Source: Planctomycetes bacterium RBG_16_41_13 (GTDB lineage Bacteria > Planctomycetota > Brocadiia > Brocadiales > Brocadiaceae). From it: a DNA stretch of 10,326 nt. Each line of letters opens with the position of its first letter. Positions within the stretch are counted from its first letter, which is position 1. The notes under the pieces are model-generated. The model saw nothing but the letters and a program-made list of their open reading frames with translations, was not told where the DNA came from and did not search any database. The translations under genes were made by a program, and so were the position numbers. Shown here one piece after another: positions 7,077-10,326 of the stretch. The DNA lies in the NCBI GenBank assembly GCA_001828295.1, contig MHYI01000233.1, forward strand, positions 5,722-16,047, read 5' to 3'.

Positions 7077-8465
7077 ATGAAAAAACCCAAATTCACAAAA
7101 ATGCAAATTAGACTGTCCCTGGGCATTCCAGCCATAATTGTTTTTTCTACGCTCAGTTCCGGTATTTTGACCCTGTCTTTATGCAAGCTGGTTCATGACC
7201 AAAAACTATCTAATCTCCACATCGGGATTGCAGTTATGGCAGTTACGATGATTTTTTTTATCATTGGAATTTTATTGGCGCGGGGAATAACGAATCCCTT
7301 ACAGAAGATAATGAAGAAAGCGGAAAATGTTCTCCCTGAAGGCCGTATCCCTCACACATCCGACGAAATGGGCAATTTAACCAGTATCTTCGATGAAATG
7401 TATCTTTCGCTTAACAAGTTTATTACCGATCGCCAGATTCTCGAAGGTATACCTGAAGCGCTCATAGTTTTAAATAAGCACGGCACAATAATCAGAAGCA
7501 ATCAAATAGCAGAGAAGTTTTTTGGTGAAAGCCTGAATGGCCATTCCTATCTGGACGTCATACCGGATTGCTCACAAAATGTGGAACTTGCGAAAATAAT
7601 AAACAAGGCTCTGAAAGGAGAAAAATCAGTACAGTCCCAGATATTAACGTTTAAGAATAGGAAACAGGAAACGTACGACGGTGTCGTATCTGTTTTTTAT
7701 ACAAAGGAGGATGCCGGATATGGGATTGTAATTTACATTAAGGATTTGGGAGAATTAAACCGCATTCGTGAACAAATCAAGCGTACTGAAAATCTGGCTG
7801 AAATCGGAACAATGACTTCTATCCTCTCTCATGAAATCAGAAACCCCCTCGGCGCTATTCGGGGATTGGTGGAAATTATAGACCAGAGCATTTCGCCCGA
7901 AGACCAGAGGAAAGAATATTTAAAAAGGATTATTGATGAAATAGACCGGATAACCAAGCTTTCAGGAGATATTTTGAGTTTCCTGCGTATAAACAGATTA
8001 CAGTTAGAACCAGGCGTTAGCGTAAACGAACTCTTAAGCCGCACCGTATCCACGATAAAATATGAGTTTCTGGATAAACACATTGTTATTGAAGAAACAT
8101 ATAATGATGCCCTTCCGCCCATAGATGCAGATCCGAACAAGCTCATTGAGGCTTTCACCAATGTACTGGTTAATTCATTTCATGCCACTCCCGCGAACGG
8201 GAAAATTACCATTGCCACAGATTGTGCGGATTCTTTTGTATCGGTGCGTTTGCAGAATACAGGCTCTTACATCCCGCAGGAAAAGAGAGAAGACATCTTC
8301 TCTCTTTCGTATACGACAAAATCAAAGGGAACTGGAATGGGTCTGTTCCTGGTAAAAAAAATTGTTTCCTCTCATGAAGGAACCATTGAGGTAGAAAGCA
8401 GTCAATCCGAAGGGACGGTATTTATCCTGAAATTCCCTCTATCTGCAAAGGAGGCTTATGCCTGA
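7077..8465 (+). CDS. Membrane sensor histidine kinase with HAMP and PAS domains (NtrB/PilS-like)
   Basis: A 462-residue kinase. The ATG at 7077 is chosen because AAGGA at 7065-7069 precedes it with 7-base spacing; a longer in-frame form from TTG 7008 would only translate the intergenic repeat. Two hydrophobic helices (about 13-36 and 48-69) enclose only about ten residues outside the membrane, so there is no periplasmic sensor domain. HAMP follows at about 66-118 (ITNPL, DEMGNL), then a PAS domain at about 118-230 (ILEGIPEALIVLNKHGTIIRSN), then the dimerisation domain with phospho-acceptor His252 in SHEIRNPL, and the ATPase domain with the N box at 362-370 (NVLVNSFHA, Asn366), 'YTTKSKGTGMGL' at 412-423 and a C-terminal strand. 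The usual Asp of the G1 box is replaced: QNTGSYIP at 393-400. It should autophosphorylate and pass phosphate to the regulator encoded by the overlapping next gene. The signal is unknown; the PAS domain suggests a cytoplasmic or membrane-linked cue. Confidence 0.92.
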   Translation: MKKPKFTKMQIRLSLGIPAIIVFSTLSSGILTLSLCKLVHDQKLSNLHIGIAVMAVTMIFFIIGILLARGITNPLQKIMKKAENVLPEGRIPHTSDEMGNLTSIFDEMYLSLNKFITDRQILEGIPEALIVLNKHGTIIRSNQIAEKFFGESLNGHSYLDVIPDCSQNVELAKIINKALKGEKSVQSQILTFKNRKQETYDGVVSVFYTKEDAGYGIVIYIKDLGELNRIREQIKRTENLAEIGTMTSILSHEIRNPLGAIRGLVEIIDQSISPEDQRKEYLKRIIDEIDRITKLSGDILSFLRINRLQLEPGVSVNELLSRTVSTIKYEFLDKHIVIEETYNDALPPIDADPNKLIEAFTNVLVNSFHATPANGKITIATDCADSFVSVRLQNTGSYIPQEKREDIFSLSYTTKSKGTGMGLFLVKKIVSSHEGTIEVESSQSEGTVFILKFPLSAKEAYA

Positions 8466-9846
8466 CAGAATACTGGTAGTGGAAGACGAAAAAAACATGC
8501 AGTTTTTTATCGTCGAGGCGATGAAGAACTGCAAGCACGTGGTGGAAGGGACTGCTTCTGCGGAGGAAGCGCTTCGCAAGATTGAATGTTTCATCCCCGA
8601 TGTTATTATCACCGATATCAACCTGCCCGGCATTTCCGGTTTTGAATTTATAAATCAGGTAAAAAAAATCCATCCGTATATTCCCATCATTGTTATAACC
8701 GCTTTAAGTTCCAGAGAATATGCCCTGGAGGCGATACAAAAGGGCGCTTACGATTTTTTTACAAAGCCTTGCAAACTGGCCGAAGTGGAAGTGGTCGTAA
8801 AACGGGCTTTAGAAAAAAGCAAACTTCAGCAAAAACTGAGTGAAATGCAGGAACGGCTGGATGAAAAATACCGGTTAAGCAACATCGTTGGACAGAGCGG
8901 CAAAATGAGGGAAATCTCGTATCTTATAGAAAAAGTTGCGCCAACCGATGCGACCGTGTTAATTATCGGAGAAAGCGGCACCGGGAAAGAGATGGTAAGC
9001 GAGGCAGTATTTAACAACAGTCTCAGAAAAGAGCAGCCATTCATCAAACTCAACTGCGCCGCTATCCCTGCCGGCCTTTTGGAAAGCGAACTGTTCGGGC
9101 ACGAGAAGGGCGCATTCACAGGGGCAATAAATAAAAAAGTCGGGAAGTTCGAACTGGCGCATCAGGGGACGATCTTTCTTGACGAGATCGGCGATATGCC
9201 TTTAGAGGCGCAGGCAAAGGTGCTGAGGGTTATCCAGGAAAAAATCTTTGAGCGGGTCGGCGGTTCGCAGCCGACCCCCGTTGACGTCAGGATTATTGCG
9301 GCAACCAACAAGGTGCTGGCGCAGGAGGTCAAGAAAGGATCATTCAGGGAAGACCTCTTTTACCGGTTGAACGTCTTTCCCATCGTTATCCCCCCGCTGC
9401 GGGAAAGAGCGGAAGATATTCCCATACTTGCCGAGCACTTTATAAACAAGATTACAAAGAAAAACGGCTTTTCGCGGGTGAAAGGCATTACGGAGGAGGC
9501 GTTGAGTTATTTGAAAAAATACAACTGGCCTGGTAACGTGAGGGAATTGGAGAACACCATCGAGAGGGCTATCATACTGTCGAATGAAGAATATCTCACC
9601 CCGTCCTGCTTCCCCTCCTATGTGCAAACTATTCAACTGCCATTGCAGACGGCTCCCCTGGATAAACTTGTTGAGGATGTAGAAAAGGATTTTATTGTGG
9701 ATGCCCTCCAGAAGTCGGGCTGGGTGCAGGCAAAGGCGGCAAAATTACTGGGGATAACAGAGAGGAGCCTCTGGCACCGCGTGAAAAAATACCAGATAAA
9801 GATACCCGAAAATCTCACGGAAAACAGGGATATGCCGGCATTATAA
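8458..9846 (+). CDS. Sigma-54-dependent NtrC-family response regulator
   Basis: A 462-residue activator with all three family domains. The receiver (1-~120) has acidic residues Asp10/Glu11, phospho-acceptor Asp53 (ITDINLPG), Thr81 and Lys103. The AAA+ domain (about 141-375) has Walker A GESGTGKE at 171-178, the sigma-54 contact loop GAFTGA at 218-223, Walker B FLDEIGD at 240-246, AATN at 281-284, the arginine-containing RLNVFPIVIPPLRER at 303-317 and NWPGNVRELENTIERA at 356-371. A Fis-type helix-turn-helix lies at about 424-445 (QAKAAKLLGITERSLWHRVKKY). With GAFTGA intact it should activate sigma-54 promoters when phosphorylated. The gene overlaps the kinase gene by 8 bases; AAAGGAGG at 8447-8454 is strong but only 3 bases from the ATG. 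The start is fixed by RILVVEDE directly after it. The target genes are not shown by the sequence; the neighbouring pilus operon is an obvious candidate. Confidence 0.96.
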   Translation: MPDRILVVEDEKNMQFFIVEAMKNCKHVVEGTASAEEALRKIECFIPDVIITDINLPGISGFEFINQVKKIHPYIPIIVITALSSREYALEAIQKGAYDFFTKPCKLAEVEVVVKRALEKSKLQQKLSEMQERLDEKYRLSNIVGQSGKMREISYLIEKVAPTDATVLIIGESGTGKEMVSEAVFNNSLRKEQPFIKLNCAAIPAGLLESELFGHEKGAFTGAINKKVGKFELAHQGTIFLDEIGDMPLEAQAKVLRVIQEKIFERVGGSQPTPVDVRIIAATNKVLAQEVKKGSFREDLFYRLNVFPIVIPPLRERAEDIPILAEHFINKITKKNGFSRVKGITEEALSYLKKYNWPGNVRELENTIERAIILSNEEYLTPSCFPSYVQTIQLPLQTAPLDKLVEDVEKDFIVDALQKSGWVQAKAAKLLGITERSLWHRVKKYQIKIPENLTENRDMPAL

Positions 9847-9879
9847 ATAAATTAGGCCTTCGGCGACTTCTATAACATC

Positions 9880-9907
9880 GTAGTGGCAAGGCGCGCCTTG
9901 CCACTAC
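9880..9907. repeat. Perfect 28-bp palindrome
   Basis: GTAGTGGCAAGGCG at 9880-9893 is followed without a gap by its exact reverse complement. With a one-base bulge the pairing extends by CAT at 9876-9878 and ATG at 9908-9910. It begins 34 bases after the stop of the response-regulator gene, so it could end or stabilise that transcript, but no T run follows. GC-rich palindromes of this 'GTAG.GGCAAGGC' kind resemble dispersed intergenic palindromic repeats; being multi-copy is an inference. It could equally be a dimeric protein-binding site. Confidence 0.75.
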
Positions 9908-9915
9908 ATGGTCGG

Positions 9916-9964
9916 TTTGAAATCCCTTATCATGAACTCAGAAACGCACGCATGATATTTCAAA
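9916..9964. repeat. Interrupted inverted repeat upstream of the microprotein gene
   Basis: TTTGAAA at 9916-9922 pairs with TTTCAAA at 9958-9964, and TATCATG at 9928-9934 pairs with CATGATA at 9951-9957. The two 7-bp stems stack on the right side with no gap and are separated on the left by a 5-base bulge (TCCCT); the loop is 16 bases. The whole element lies between the 28-bp palindrome and the small gene at 10030. It may be an RNA structure in a leader or a regulatory site; no function can be assigned. Confidence 0.5.
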
Positions 9965-10029
9965 ATTACCGGAATCAAGATGTATCGTGATATTATTTTG
10001 GAAACATTGTCGAAAAGGAGGATGCAGGT

Positions 10030-10143
10030 ATGACGATTACCAGGATTATTGGCCTTATAGTGTTACTTATTATTATTGCCGTTTTTGGCACGTTGAGTTA
10101 TCTCAAACGTAAAGAAAAAAATGTAAAAGAAATGAAACAATAA
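10030..10143 (+). CDS. 37-residue single-pass membrane microprotein of unknown function
   Basis: A short reading frame with a strong ribosome-binding site, AAGGAGG at 10015-10021, 8 bases before ATG 10030. An ATG at 10022 reads only three codons before a stop and is not the start. The product begins MTITR, has one hydrophobic helix at about 6-24 (IIGLIVLLIIIAVFGTLSYL) and ends in a short charged, lysine-rich tail (KRKEKNVKEMKQ), which by the positive-inside rule would put the C-terminus in the cytoplasm. It lies 183 bases after the regulator gene and 33 bases before the next membrane protein gene, so it is probably co-transcribed with the latter. I do not recognise a family. The call rests on the ribosome-binding site and the protein-like composition. 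Confidence 0.7.
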   Translation: MTITRIIGLIVLLIIIAVFGTLSYLKRKEKNVKEMKQ

Positions 10144-10176
10144 CCGGCATAAAAAAGAATTGCTGAAAGGTGGTAA

Positions 10177-10326
10177 ATGAAAAAATTTACATTATCGCTT
10201 AAAGAGAAGGCATTCATAGTGATTGTCGCTACACTCATTCCAATCCTTGTTACGTTCGTCCTGATTTACTCCAAAAACAGGGTATATTTGAAGAACCGCG
10301 TCCTCGATACCTTGACGGTTATTGCC
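10177..10326 (+). CDS. N-terminus of a membrane-anchored protein, probably a sensor protein, cut by the window end
   Basis: Fifty codons are visible and the frame is open to the last base. ATG 10177 has AAAGG at 10166-10170, 6 bases upstream. The product starts with a basic, amphipathic segment (MKKFTLSLKEKAF), has one hydrophobic helix at about 13-33 (FIVIVATLIPILVTFVLIYS) and then a basic turn and a helix-like stretch (KNRVYLKNRVLDTLTVIA). This layout is common at the start of sensor histidine kinases, diguanylate cyclases and chemoreceptors, where the helix leads into a periplasmic sensing domain. No catalytic or signalling domain is visible, so the type cannot be settled from this window. 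Confidence 0.75.
   Translation, partial: MKKFTLSLKEKAFIVIVATLIPILVTFVLIYSKNRVYLKNRVLDTLTVIA

Noticed and set aside
8125..8355. 76-codon + strand frame inside the kinase gene
   Set aside because: It overlaps the conserved ATPase domain in another frame and shows no recognisable protein features.
9884..9903. TGGCAAG...TTGCC inside the 28-bp palindrome as a sigma-54 promoter
   Set aside because: The spacing is GG-N13-GC, not the GG-N10-GC that sigma-54 needs; the resemblance comes from the palindrome itself.
10022..10033. ATG at 10022 as start of the small gene
   Set aside because: It reads only three codons to a TGA, and it is too close to the AAGGAGG; ATG 10030 has the right spacing and an open frame.
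1..10326. CRISPR arrays, tRNA or rRNA genes, transposases, integrases, toxin-antitoxin pairs
   Set aside because: No regularly spaced direct repeats, no tRNA-like cloverleaf and no such protein motifs were seen on either strand.

Overview
The window reads as one continuous stretch of + strand genes from a Gram-negative (diderm) bacterium. A secretin with a lipoprotein signal requires an outer membrane. The DNA is moderately AT-rich by eye. Short palindromic and dispersed-type intergenic repeats, together with a pilus cluster of this kind next to NtrC-type regulators, would fit an anammox planctomycete (Brocadiales) or another deep-branching environmental diderm. That taxonomic guess is inference from style, not from any marker gene, and is held with low confidence.

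Region 1 (1-6974) is a tightly packed operon for a type IV pilus-like / type II secretion-like machine of the MSHA type. In order it encodes: the C-terminal part of an inner-membrane platform protein (GspF/PilC/MshG family); a bitopic protein that joins a PilM-like cytoplasmic domain to a PilN-like periplasmic domain (GspL/MshI-like); a PilO/GspM/MshJ-like protein; a PilP/GspC/MshK-like protein; an outer-membrane lipoprotein secretin (MshL-like); an ExeA/MshM-type AAA ATPase with a C-terminal SPOR domain; and an MshN/GspB-like membrane protein with TPR repeats. Gaps range from a 4-base overlap to 17 bases. Together these form the platform, the alignment subcomplex, the outer-membrane pore and the probable peptidoglycan-linked secretin-assembly pair. 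The assembly ATPase (PilB/MshE) and the pilins are not in the window; the truncated first gene suggests that at least the ATPase lies upstream.

Region 2 (6975-7076) is a short intergenic segment with a hairpin that may end the pilus operon, followed by a dispersed-type repeat ending in a perfect 20-bp palindrome.

Region 3 (7077-9846) is a two-component pair with overlapping genes: a two-TM HAMP-PAS histidine kinase and a full-length sigma-54-dependent NtrC-family response regulator. The position is reminiscent of PilS-PilR control of pili, but the target is not shown by the sequence.

Region 4 (9847-10326) holds a perfect 28-bp palindrome, a second interrupted inverted repeat, a well-supported 37-codon membrane microprotein gene, and the start of another membrane-anchored protein cut by the window end. 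No tRNA, rRNA, CRISPR array, transposase or integrase was seen.
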